From: Elusimicrobiota bacterium
Lineage (GTDB): Bacteria; Elusimicrobiota; Elusimicrobia; Elusimicrobiales; UBA9959
DNA length: 19,896 nucleotides
Reading direction: 5' to 3'
Assembly: GCA_003450815.1 (NCBI GenBank)
Contig: DMES01000081.1
Span: 1 to 19,896, forward strand
Both the position numbers and the translations under genes were made by a program. The notes beneath the pieces are model-generated. The model did no database searches and had not been told where the DNA came from. It saw only the letters and a list, made by a program, of their open reading frames with translations. Of the stretch, positions 1 through 5,960 are shown in pieces (the first letter of the stretch is position 1; each line of letters opens with the position of its first letter).

Positions 1-126
1 CTTGGCGCCATTCTGGCGGACAAAAGGAAAAAACGGCATGTGAGAGCGCGGTATAAACCGAGGAGCACCTGGCTTTCCTGGAGAAAAATACCGGGAGGAG
101 CAAAACTTTTGAGAAAATTATCTTAG
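1..126 (+). CDS. Possible C-terminal tail of an upstream gene (partial)
   Basis: Frame 1 is open from the first base to a TAG at 124-126 and encodes about 41 residues. The stretch starts with a short hydrophobic piece (LGAILADK) and continues strongly basic (RKKRHVRARYKPR, then KLLRKLS). This would suit the cytoplasmic tail of a membrane protein or a basic C-terminus. No family is recognisable and the start lies outside the window. A 41-codon open frame can occur by chance, so this is tentative. Confidence 0.3.
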   Translation, partial: LGAILADKRKKRHVRARYKPRSTWLSWRKIPGGAKLLRKLS

Positions 127-130
127 CGGG

Positions 131-157
131 GATGGGCCTTTGGACCTAGTCTATTTT
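131..157 (-). repeat. Copy a of a dispersed ACCTAT/ATAGGT-type intergenic element (partial, minus orientation)
   Basis: The reverse complement contains TAGGTCCAAAGGCCCAT. This matches the right half of the elements at 1631-1679, 4825-4870 and 18804-18840 (TAGGT, CC/TC/AC, AAA or ATT, GGCC). The left arm is degenerate here. It lies about 75 bp upstream of the -35 box of the cysteine protease gene. Confidence 0.45.
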
Positions 158-232
158 TTTGGCTGATTGCGGTTTGGCACGGGGGGAAAATAACTATAAC
201 AATAGCTGTAAAAACACTTGTAAAAATAGCAG

Positions 233-261
233 TTGACAGGGAACTCCTCATGCAGTAAAAT
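233..261 (+). promoter_or_regulatory. Sigma70-like promoter of the cysteine protease gene
   Basis: A perfect TTGACA (-35, 233-238), a 17-bp spacer and TAAAAT (-10, 256-261) are visible. Transcription would start near 268, giving a leader of about 100 nt. Two GTAAAAA words about 13 bp apart lie just upstream and could belong to an activator site, but that is speculative. Confidence 0.75.
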
Positions 262-286
262 TTGACCAGAGTCAAGTGATAGCGCT

Positions 287-337
287 TTCAGCTAAATTCA
301 GATCATGGCTCACAGACCGCATAGAAGTTTAGCTGAA
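287..337 (+). promoter_or_regulatory. 5' UTR hairpin ahead of the cysteine protease gene
   Basis: TTCAGCTAAA (287-296) and TTTAGCTGAA (328-337) are perfect 10-nt inverted repeats. The stem extends two pairs inward with one G-U pair. The loop is about 27 nt. The hairpin lies between the predicted transcription start and the Shine-Dalgarno sequence, so it could affect mRNA stability or translation. It matches no known leader class that I recognise. Confidence 0.45.
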
Positions 338-369
338 CAACCGCCGACCACCACAAACGGAGGATATTA

Positions 370-1386
370 ATGAAGAACAATGGTAGAAGTTTTGTTTTCG
401 GATTTGCGGCCTTTCTATTGCTGCTGGTCGGCAACACGCCGTCCTTCAGCCAACAGGCCCTTTCCGGAGATGTGAAAGAGCAGATAGCAACCATACAGTC
501 TCTCATCGATCAAAACGGCGGAAAATGGATAGCCGGGGAAACATCCCTTTCTAATCTGTCAATGGATGAATGGCTGATGCGCGTCGGGCTGAATTTCAAA
601 TCGCTCAATGCCCCGCCTCTTCCAGAACTGAGTGCGGTAACCCCTCCCGTTAGTCTTGACTGGCGGAACTCCAACGGCAATTACGTGACCCCTCCCAAAA
701 ACCAGAAGAAATGCGGCTCCTGCTGGGCATTCGCGCTCACAGGCGGACTTGAATCCTATGTGATGTTGACCCAGAACAAACCAGGCGCGGACCTGGACCT
801 TTCCGAGCAGGTAATGCTCTCCTGCAGCGGTGTGGGATCCTGCAACGGAGGCACGCTGGACGCCGATTACCTAAAGAGCACCGGCCTGCCGCCCGACTCG
901 TTCTATCCCTACACTGCCGCCAACGGGACATGTTCAACCGCGGCCGCCGGCTGGCAGAAGGCCACCTACAAGATCGGGGCCTGGGGCTCCGTTTCCAAGA
1001 AACTAGCCACCATCAAGGCAGCCCTGGTTAAATACGGGCCTCTGCCCACCGCCTTTATGGTATATGAGGACTTTATGCATTACAAGTCCGGTATATATGC
1101 CTATACCACCGGTAAAAAATTAGGCGGGCATGCCGTCCTGCTGGTAGGCTATAACGACGAAGAACAATATTTTATCGTGAAGAATAGCTGGGATACCGGC
1201 TGGGGCGAAAACGGCTTCTTCAAGATAGCCTATTCCGAGATGAACACCGTTGTTAACTTTGGCTTGAGCACCATAGGCTTTCAAACAAAGAATGCCAAAG
1301 ATTCCACAGACGCCGGTTTCAATGAGGACATGGCTTGGAAGCGGGCCGCTCCACTGTTTGGGCCTCTGCTTCAGTGGAAACAATAG
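370..1386 (+). CDS. Secreted papain-family (C1A) cysteine protease
   Basis: The 338-residue protein begins with a signal peptide (hydrophobic FVFGFAAFLLLLVG, cleavage likely near residue 27). A short pro-region of about 65 residues follows, without a clear classical inhibitor-domain motif. The mature papain domain begins near VSLDWRN (residues 94-100). Catalytic residues are visible: the oxyanion Gln112, nucleophile Cys118 in CGSCWAF, His254 in GGHAVLLVGY and Asn272 in VKNSWDTGWG. Cysteines near 152 and 158 resemble the papain disulfide region. It would be exported and degrade protein outside the cytoplasm. The ATG is preceded by GGAGG at 359-363. The gene is monocistronic, with its own promoter at 233-261 and terminator at 1404-1437. 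Confidence 0.93.
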   Translation: MKNNGRSFVFGFAAFLLLLVGNTPSFSQQALSGDVKEQIATIQSLIDQNGGKWIAGETSLSNLSMDEWLMRVGLNFKSLNAPPLPELSAVTPPVSLDWRNSNGNYVTPPKNQKKCGSCWAFALTGGLESYVMLTQNKPGADLDLSEQVMLSCSGVGSCNGGTLDADYLKSTGLPPDSFYPYTAANGTCSTAAAGWQKATYKIGAWGSVSKKLATIKAALVKYGPLPTAFMVYEDFMHYKSGIYAYTTGKKLGGHAVLLVGYNDEEQYFIVKNSWDTGWGENGFFKIAYSEMNTVVNFGLSTIGFQTKNAKDSTDAGFNEDMAWKRAAPLFGPLLQWKQ

Positions 1387-1403
1387 AATAACGGTATAAT
1401 CGC

Positions 1404-1437
1404 AAAACGGCGTCCGCCTAAAGCGGACGCCGTTTTT
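1404..1437 (+). terminator. Rho-independent terminator of the cysteine protease gene
   Basis: A perfect 14-bp stem (1404-1417 with 1423-1436) has the loop CTAAA and a T run at 1433-1437. The A run on the 5' arm pairs with the T run, so it could also act on the opposite strand. Confidence 0.9.
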
Positions 1438-1443
1438 ATTATG

Positions 1444-1628
1444 GTGCGCGCGGCACGCGCGCACGCTTGGGGATGAAAGCGTGTGCGCTTACCCACGGAG
1501 GTCTGACAAGATACGCCGCTAAGATGAACTTCAAAGCGGCAAGCCGCACGGTGACACGCGGGTGAACTGTCAAAAGCAGAGGCCATAGTATCCGCCTAAA
1601 GCGGAGAAGGCCCGGAACCTTCGCTTGC
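1444..1628 (+). mobile_element. Truncated bacterial class C group II intron relic (no reverse transcriptase, no domain V)
   Basis: The stretch opens with GTGCG inside a perfect 9-bp hairpin (1444-1452 with 1456-1464), as expected for a group II intron 5' end. Further along it carries strings I recognise from class C introns: CTTACCC then GGAGGTCTGACA (1488-1507), and CAGAGGCCATAGTA (1577-1590). Next come a small hairpin TCCGC-CTAAA-GCGGA (1591-1605), then GAAGG and CGGAAC (1606-1618). In class C introns these come just before domain IV, where the maturase ORF sits. Here the intron stops and another repeat begins at 1631. Most of domain I and all of domains IV to VI are missing. The position right after a terminator T run is the typical class C target. 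The call rests on remembered consensus strings. Confidence 0.6.
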
Positions 1629-1630
1629 CC

Positions 1631-1679
1631 GAAAGACCTATTCCGGTATAGGTCTATTGGCCTCGGTCCATATAGGCCT
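1631..1679 (+). repeat. Copy b of the ACCTAT/ATAGGT-type intergenic element
   Basis: AGACCTAT (1634-1641) and ATAGGTCT (1648-1655) are perfect 8-nt arms around 6 nt. They are followed by ATTGGCCT and a second ATAGGCC. The element ends only 8 bp before the -35 box at 1688. The same arrangement precedes the paralogous protease gene at 4957. Confidence 0.65.
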
Positions 1680-1687
1680 GACGGCTA

Positions 1688-1716
1688 TTGACGATAATCA
1701 AACCGTGCTGTATAAC
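1688..1716 (+). promoter_or_regulatory. Sigma70-like promoter of the first serine protease gene
   Basis: TTGACG (1688-1693), a 17-bp spacer and TATAAC (1711-1716). The spacing and the -10 sequence are identical to the promoter of the paralogue at 4881-4909. The predicted leader is about 50 nt. Confidence 0.7.
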
Positions 1717-1771
1717 ATATCCGTAAGCGGGACGCTTTAAGAACAATGATTAAACAACGGATGGAGGAGTT

Positions 1772-2797
1772 ATGAAAAGCGCACTGAAAGCAATTTTTGG
1801 CTTAACGGTCATAATACCGATTTTGCCGCTTTTATCTTTCGCGGAAAAAAGCGTTTACGGCGATGATAACCGGATGGACTTTTTCTCCGTTCCAGCCGAT
1901 ATACAGAAACTCTCTGATTCCGTGGTCTCTTTCTGGGATACAAAGAAAGCTGTCTTCGACCCGCTTTCAAAAACTTTCACGCTTACAACAGAGAAATTCG
2001 GAGACAAGCTTAACCTCTGCCCCGAAGAAAAATTCCGCGAGCAACCCATAGGCGCTTTCTGCTCCGGCTCGCTTGTAGGCGCTGACCTGGTAATAACCGC
2101 TGGGCACTGCTTAGCCGATCAGATCAAATGCGACAATACAAAACTGATTTTCGGCTATGCCGTAAAAAAAGAAGGCGGACAGGCCCCCACCCGGATTACG
2201 GAAAAGGAAGTTTATAACTGCAGGAAAATAGTGAAAAGATTTCAGGGCGCTGAACCCGTGGACATCTCTTCAGCCTCCGCTAGCGGCCTCGGTCCGGACT
2301 ACGCTCTTATCCAGCTTGACCGAAAGGTTAAAGGACACCAGGCGCTTACTATCAACCGCAAAAAAGACCTTAAACGGGGCGACAGTATATTGGTAATAGG
2401 CCATCCAGTGGGTCTTCCGCTCAAAGTTTCCGGAGGCGCGACGGTTCGAGACACCGCGCCGGCCGGGTATTTTGTAACCGACCTTGACACTTTCGGCGGC
2501 AATTCAGGCTCGCCGGTTTTCAACGCGAAGACCAAACTGGTGGAAGGAATACTGGTGCGGGGGGACGAGGACTTCATGCAGAGCCCTGCCGGCTGCACCA
2601 CCATGGCTACATACTCACAGAGCGGAGGCCGCGGGGAAGATGTCACTAAAATCTCGGAACTTCAGACAGCCATCCCGAAACTGACAGCTGAAAAAAAAGC
2701 CGAGGCTGTGCTGGCAGCCGGCACTATCAAAGCCTTGACTATAGGCGACATAACAGCCCTGCGCGTATTCGGCGAAGGAGCCATAAGCTTTCAGTAG
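1772..2797 (+). CDS. Secreted trypsin-like serine protease (S1 family), paralogue 1
   Basis: The 341-residue protein has a signal peptide (FGLTVIIPILPLLSFA, cleavage after about Ala24). The chymotrypsin-fold triad is complete: His112 in VITAGHC, Asp176 in GPDYALI and Ser245 in GGNSGSP. Cys97 (FCSGSLVG) and Cys113 match the conserved disulfide beside the catalytic histidine. The C-terminal 60 residues are charged and alanine-rich (KLTAEKKAEAVLAAG) and lie outside the catalytic domain. Compared with the paralogue at 4957 it carries about 12 extra residues (GAEPVDISSASASGLG) just before the catalytic Asp. A strong GGAGG lies upstream of the ATG. It is monocistronic. The target substrate cannot be predicted. 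Confidence 0.92.
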   Translation: MKSALKAIFGLTVIIPILPLLSFAEKSVYGDDNRMDFFSVPADIQKLSDSVVSFWDTKKAVFDPLSKTFTLTTEKFGDKLNLCPEEKFREQPIGAFCSGSLVGADLVITAGHCLADQIKCDNTKLIFGYAVKKEGGQAPTRITEKEVYNCRKIVKRFQGAEPVDISSASASGLGPDYALIQLDRKVKGHQALTINRKKDLKRGDSILVIGHPVGLPLKVSGGATVRDTAPAGYFVTDLDTFGGNSGSPVFNAKTKLVEGILVRGDEDFMQSPAGCTTMATYSQSGGRGEDVTKISELQTAIPKLTAEKKAEAVLAAGTIKALTIGDITALRVFGEGAISFQ

Positions 2798-2818
2798 AAC
2801 AGATCGGGCTAAAAACAA

Positions 2819-2856
2819 CCCCGCCCCTCTTGAAACCGGGGGCGGGGCATTTTTTC
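2819..2856 (+). terminator. Rho-independent terminator after serine protease 1
   Basis: CCCCGCCCC (2819-2827) pairs with GGGGCGGGG (2839-2847), followed by CA and a T run (2850-2855). An A run at 2811-2815 on the other side means it could also end the convergent gene whose stop is at 2858. Confidence 0.88.
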
Positions 2857-2857
2857 T

Positions 2858-3163
2858 TCAGGCGAATTTAACAAAGTCGTCAAGCCTGCGCCTTAACGCT
2901 CTTGGCAGAAGTTTAGTTCCGTGTTTCAGGTAACCCACACCTATAAGCAGCGGCACAATTTTCTCTTCCCCTATGGAAAACGCCTTATTTTTTTTCTTTT
3001 CGGCTGACTTCGCCACTATAACCCTCCAAGGCTGGAGGTTTACCGAGGACGGCGCAAGGTTTGCGAGCTCAAGCAATTCTCTGAGCTGGTCTTCCTCAAC
3101 GCCGCGCGCGGGGTCAAAGAAGTTTATTGAACGTCTTCCCATTACCGCTTCTAAAAGCTCCAT
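2858..3163 (-). CDS. Internally deleted nitroreductase-family protein
   Basis: The 101-residue product starts like a typical FMN-dependent nitroreductase: MELLEAVMGRRSINFFDP with the phosphate-binding RRS, then LRELLELANLAPSSVNLQPWRVIV. After residue 57 it jumps to what looks like the family C-terminus (VPLLIGVGY, then a basic RALRRR and DDFVKF). Nitroreductases are usually about 170-220 residues. The missing middle holds the central helices, much of the dimer interface and the flavin-ring contacts. The deletion keeps the reading frame. A good Shine-Dalgarno (GGGAGG) precedes the ATG, so it may still be translated. It is probably a decaying gene, although a miniature functional protein cannot be excluded. 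Confidence 0.75.
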   Translation of the reverse strand: MELLEAVMGRRSINFFDPARGVEEDQLRELLELANLAPSSVNLQPWRVIVAKSAEKKKNKAFSIGEEKIVPLLIGVGYLKHGTKLLPRALRRRLDDFVKFA

Positions 3164-3211
3164 AATACCCTCCCTTTAAGTCGTTAAAAAAATTTAGCAT
3201 AAAACATAACC

Positions 3212-3223
3212 GGCGCATGCGCC
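3212..3223. promoter_or_regulatory. Perfect 12-bp palindrome of unknown role
   Basis: GGCGCATGCGCC lies in the divergent intergenic region between the nitroreductase and arsR-type genes. It could be a protein-binding site for either gene. GC-rich palindromes of this size also occur by chance. Confidence 0.25.
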
Positions 3224-3243
3224 ATATCTTGCACGATTCAGGA

Positions 3244-3273
3244 TTGCAACTTTAATGGATAATATACTATAGT
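3244..3273 (+). promoter_or_regulatory. Promoter of the metal-sensor/permease operon
   Basis: TTGCAA (3244-3249), an 18-bp spacer and TATAGT (3268-3273) give a plausible sigma70 promoter. TATACT at 3263-3268 is an alternative -10 with poorer spacing. The repressor-like operator starts at the last base of the -10, a standard arrangement for repression. Confidence 0.5.
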
Positions 3274-3288
3274 TGAACAAGTATTCAA
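3273..3288. promoter_or_regulatory. ArsR/SmtB-type operator, with a second related site downstream
   Basis: TTGAA-CAAGTA-TTCAA is a clean inverted repeat of the kind bound by ArsR/SmtB-family repressors, which favour TGAA...TTCA half-sites. It overlaps the predicted -10/start region. A closely related word, AGTTAAACAAGT, recurs at 3315-3326 (11 of 12 bases match 3271-3282), 44 bp or about four helical turns downstream, so two repressor dimers could bind one face. Confidence 0.65.
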
Positions 3289-3352
3289 GTGTTGCCCCAA
3301 CGCATTTCGGAATTAGTTAAACAAGTGAACGGCGGCATTAAGGAAATCGGAT

Positions 3353-3748
3353 ATGCGCTCTAAAACTACGGCGCCGTTGTGCGGTGTAAAATGTTTTCAT
3401 TACGCCATGGTGGCCAAAGCCAAACGACGCCTGCCGCCGCACGGTGAAACGGCGGACCTGACAGCTTTTTTTGACGCCTTCTCTGACAACACAAGAGCCC
3501 GGATTATGCTGGCGTTGGCCGGAGGGCGACTATGTGTATGCGACATTTCGCAAACCCTCGGCATGAGCGTGTCGGCGGTTTCACACCAGTTGCGCGTCCT
3601 GCGCGCGCTAAATCTGGTCAGTTATAGCGCGGAAGGCCGTCAGGCCTTTTACAAGCTGGCGGACCAACATGTCAGCAAGGTCCTGCAGTTGGGCCTGAGC
3701 CATGTGCGTGAAAAATATCCAGGCTCTTCAGCAGAGCGGAGGCGCTGA
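3353..3748 (+). CDS. ArsR/SmtB-family metal-sensing repressor, CadC-like
   Basis: The 131-residue winged-helix protein has a DNA-binding segment around residues 62-90 (DISQTLGMSVSAVSHQLRVLRAL). It keeps the ligands of both metal sites known in CadC-type sensors. The N-terminal CxxxC is Cys10/Cys14 and the CVC of the alpha3 box is Cys61/Cys63. The alpha5 zinc-site pattern is Asp104, His106, His117 and Glu120, with spacing +2, +11 and +3. It should repress its own operon and release DNA on binding soft or borderline metal ions such as Cd, Pb or Zn. The start at 3353 is preferred over Met19 because it keeps Cys10 and Cys14. Its TGA overlaps the next ATG by one base (TGATG). Confidence 0.9.
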   Translation: MRSKTTAPLCGVKCFHYAMVAKAKRRLPPHGETADLTAFFDAFSDNTRARIMLALAGGRLCVCDISQTLGMSVSAVSHQLRVLRALNLVSYSAEGRQAFYKLADQHVSKVLQLGLSHVREKYPGSSAERRR

Positions 3749-4803
3749 TGGGAACTGTCCTTTGCGGCGCGTCCGCCGCAGTTCTGCAGGTGTTTATGGA
3801 CGCCTCATTCTATATTATCACAGGTCTTTTTGCGGCCGGTGTAATAGACATGTTCCTTGACGAGGCAGTGATAACGGCCCGGCTGGGGGGAGCGAACACG
3901 CGCTCAGTGCTTTGGGCCTCGCTTATAGGAGTGCCCCTGCCGCTTTGCTCATGCTCTGTAATACCGGTCGCCGCCGCGCTCCGAAAAAAAGGCGCCTCCA
4001 AGGGCGCCACCTTATCTTTCCTTATCTCAACCCCTGAATCAGGCATAGATTCATTTTTTGTTTCGTTAGCCCTGCTTGATCCCATAATGGCCTTCTTCAG
4101 GCCGCTGTCGGCTTTTATTACAGCTGTCCTTGCCGGCACGGCTGAAAATCTTTTCGGCAACAAGGAGGTAGCGGCCCACAAGCCCGTAAAACCAGACTGC
4201 GGATGCTGCAGCGGCAGGGAAAATACCACGACGCCGCGCGCTTTCTCGCTTGAAAATTTTAAACACGGCATGCGTTTCGCTTTTATCGAAATGCTGGGCG
4301 ACATTGGCCTTTGGCTGGTAGGCGGGCTTGTAATAGCCGGGCTTATCTCCTATTTTTTCCCCGACACGTTCATCCTGGAATACCTGGGCTCAGGCTGGAA
4401 AGCCATGCTTTTAATGCTTGTGATAGGCATACCGATGTATATCTGCGCCTCCGCCTCAACCCCCATAGCCGCGGCATTGATCGCCAAGGGCATGAGCCCT
4501 GGGGCAGCGCTCGTGTTTTTATTGGCGGGTCCGGCTACTAACGCGGCCGGAATAGCGGTTGTGTCGCGCCTGATGGGAAAAAGAACGGTGGCTATTTACC
4601 TGGCCTCAATATCAATTTCTGCTTTAGGACTCGGTTTCCTACTGGACCACACATACATAGCCGCCGGCATAAACCCGCAAGCCTCTATGGGCCAAATATC
4701 CCACCTCCTTCCCGCCTGGCTTGAAACCGCCTCAGCGGTAGTCCTGGTAGCCCTGTTGTCCCACGCGCTGTGGAAAACCCATAGCGCGACCCATTGCTCT
4801 TAA
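3748..4803 (+). CDS. SO_0444-type Cu/Zn efflux permease (DUF318 family)
   Basis: The 351-residue polytopic inner-membrane protein has about eight membrane segments in two related halves. The first half has GVPLPLCSCSVIPVAAAL (61-78) followed by ISTPESGID. The second has GIPMYICASASTPIAAAL (227-244) followed by LAGPATNAAG. This is an obvious internal repeat. The PLCSCS motif (Cys67, Cys69) and the ISTPESGIDS string are typical of the SO_0444 family, named for Cu/Zn efflux. A soluble loop between the halves carries Cys151, Cys153 and Cys154, and the tail has His349 and Cys350; both could bind metal. Translation is coupled to the repressor gene upstream. The likely role is metal export from the cytoplasm under control of the repressor. 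No terminator is visible. Confidence 0.85.
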   Translation: MGTVLCGASAAVLQVFMDASFYIITGLFAAGVIDMFLDEAVITARLGGANTRSVLWASLIGVPLPLCSCSVIPVAAALRKKGASKGATLSFLISTPESGIDSFFVSLALLDPIMAFFRPLSAFITAVLAGTAENLFGNKEVAAHKPVKPDCGCCSGRENTTTPRAFSLENFKHGMRFAFIEMLGDIGLWLVGGLVIAGLISYFFPDTFILEYLGSGWKAMLLMLVIGIPMYICASASTPIAAALIAKGMSPGAALVFLLAGPATNAAGIAVVSRLMGKRTVAIYLASISISALGLGFLLDHTYIAAGINPQASMGQISHLLPAWLETASAVVLVALLSHALWKTHSATHCS

Positions 4804-4824
4804 TCCGTGTAATCCTTTTTAACC

Positions 4825-4870
4825 GAAAGTCCTATTTCATATAGGTCCATTGGCCCAGAAATGAAGGGCC
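4825..4870 (+). repeat. Copy c of the ACCTAT/ATAGGT-type intergenic element
   Basis: CCTAT (4831-4835) and ATAGG (4841-4845) form the inverted repeat, followed by TCCATTGGCCC and a second GGGCCC. It aligns over its whole length with copy b at 1631-1679, including the GAAAG at the left edge and GGCT just before the -35 box. Confidence 0.6.
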
Positions 4871-4880
4871 CGAATGGCTG

Positions 4881-4909
4881 TTGACTTTGGTCAAGCCATA
4901 CGGTATAAC
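4881..4909 (+). promoter_or_regulatory. Sigma70-like promoter of the second serine protease gene
   Basis: TTGACT (4881-4886), a 17-bp spacer and TATAAC (4904-4909). The layout is the same as the promoter at 1688-1716. Confidence 0.7.
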
Positions 4910-4956
4910 ATATGCGAGGCTGAACATTTACAGTATAAACACCGACTAGGAAATTT

Positions 4957-5940
4957 ATGAGAACCGCGATTAAACCAATTTTAAGTTTGACGGTTATAAC
5001 CTTAGCTCTGCCGCTTTTATCTTTTGCGCAGGGCAAGAGTATTTACGGCGCGGACAATAGGATGGAGTTATTCGCCGCTCCAGCCGACATCCAAAACCTT
5101 TCCGGTTCCGTAGCTTCTTTATGGAGAACCACAAATGTGGTCTTTAATCCACAATCAAAGACTTTCACCCTTAACGCCGCTAATTTCGGCAGCAGTTTCA
5201 ACCTTTGCCCTGATGAACGATTCCGTGATCAGCCCAAAGGAGCCTTTTGTTCAGGCTCGCTGGTGGGGCCTGACCTAATAATGACCGCAGGGCACTGTCT
5301 AGCGGATGCCGCCGATTGCGCCGCCACAAAAATTGTTTTCGGCTTTTCCGTTAAAAAGATGGGCGGACAGGCCCCGCTCAAAATAGCCCAGAATGAAGTT
5401 TACAATTGCAAGCAGATTGTAAAGGTTTTAGAGGGCGACGCCGATTACTCACTTATTCGGCTGAATCGCCCGGTAACGGGACACAAACCGCTGGCAGTTA
5501 ACCGCTCCTCCAAACTTAAAAACGGTGATGGAGTATTCGTAATAGGACATCCAAAAGGCCTGCCGCTTAAAATTGCCGATAGAGCCACGGTGCGCGACAT
5601 AGCTCCAGCCGGTTATTTCAGTACAGATCTTGATACTTTCAGCGGAAATTCCGGCTCACCGGTTTTCAACGCAAAAACCAAACTGGTGGAGGGGATACTG
5701 GTACGGGGCGGCCAGGATTTAGAGCAAAACACGGCCGGTTGCACCAGTTCGTCATATTTTCCCCAAAACGGCGGACGGGGCGAGGATGTCACTAAAATTT
5801 CCAAGCTTCAGGCCTTCATTCCGAAACTGGCTGCGGAAAAGAAAGCCGAGGCTGCGGTGAAAGCCAACACCATAAAAGCTATTAAAGCGGGCGAAGTAAA
5901 AGCTCTTCAGGGCTTTGATGCAGAAAATCTATTTCGGTAA
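4957..5940 (+). CDS. Secreted trypsin-like serine protease (S1 family), paralogue 2
   Basis: This 327-residue protein is clearly homologous along its length to the protease at 1772. The signal peptide (LSLTVITLALPLLSFA), triad His113 (MTAGHC), Asp163 (DADYSLI) and Ser242 (SGNSGSP), and the alanine/lysine-rich C-terminal tail are all shared. It lacks the roughly 12-residue insertion before the catalytic Asp. Its Shine-Dalgarno (AGGA) is weaker than that of paralogue 1. The shared upstream element and promoter show that the duplicated unit included its regulation. It converges on the minus-strand operon with only 20 bp between stops and no clear terminator. Confidence 0.92.
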   Translation: MRTAIKPILSLTVITLALPLLSFAQGKSIYGADNRMELFAAPADIQNLSGSVASLWRTTNVVFNPQSKTFTLNAANFGSSFNLCPDERFRDQPKGAFCSGSLVGPDLIMTAGHCLADAADCAATKIVFGFSVKKMGGQAPLKIAQNEVYNCKQIVKVLEGDADYSLIRLNRPVTGHKPLAVNRSSKLKNGDGVFVIGHPKGLPLKIADRATVRDIAPAGYFSTDLDTFSGNSGSPVFNAKTKLVEGILVRGGQDLEQNTAGCTSSSYFPQNGGRGEDVTKISKLQAFIPKLAAEKKAEAAVKANTIKAIKAGEVKALQGFDAENLFR

Positions 5941-5960
5941 GTCACACCGCAAAAAACACG

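Noticed and set aside
1444..1770. Functional group II intron or retroelement
   Set aside because: No domain V-like hairpin and no reverse transcriptase frame are present before the next promoter, so it cannot splice or move by itself.
3353..4803. Arsenite-resistance (arsR/arsP) reading of the sensor/permease operon
   Set aside because: The sensor has the CadC-like N-terminal CxxxC plus CVC and a full alpha5 zinc site, and the permease has the SO_0444-type PLCSCS/ISTPESGIDS strings. No arsenate reductase or arsB/acr3 gene is present. Arsenic remains possible but is not the best reading.
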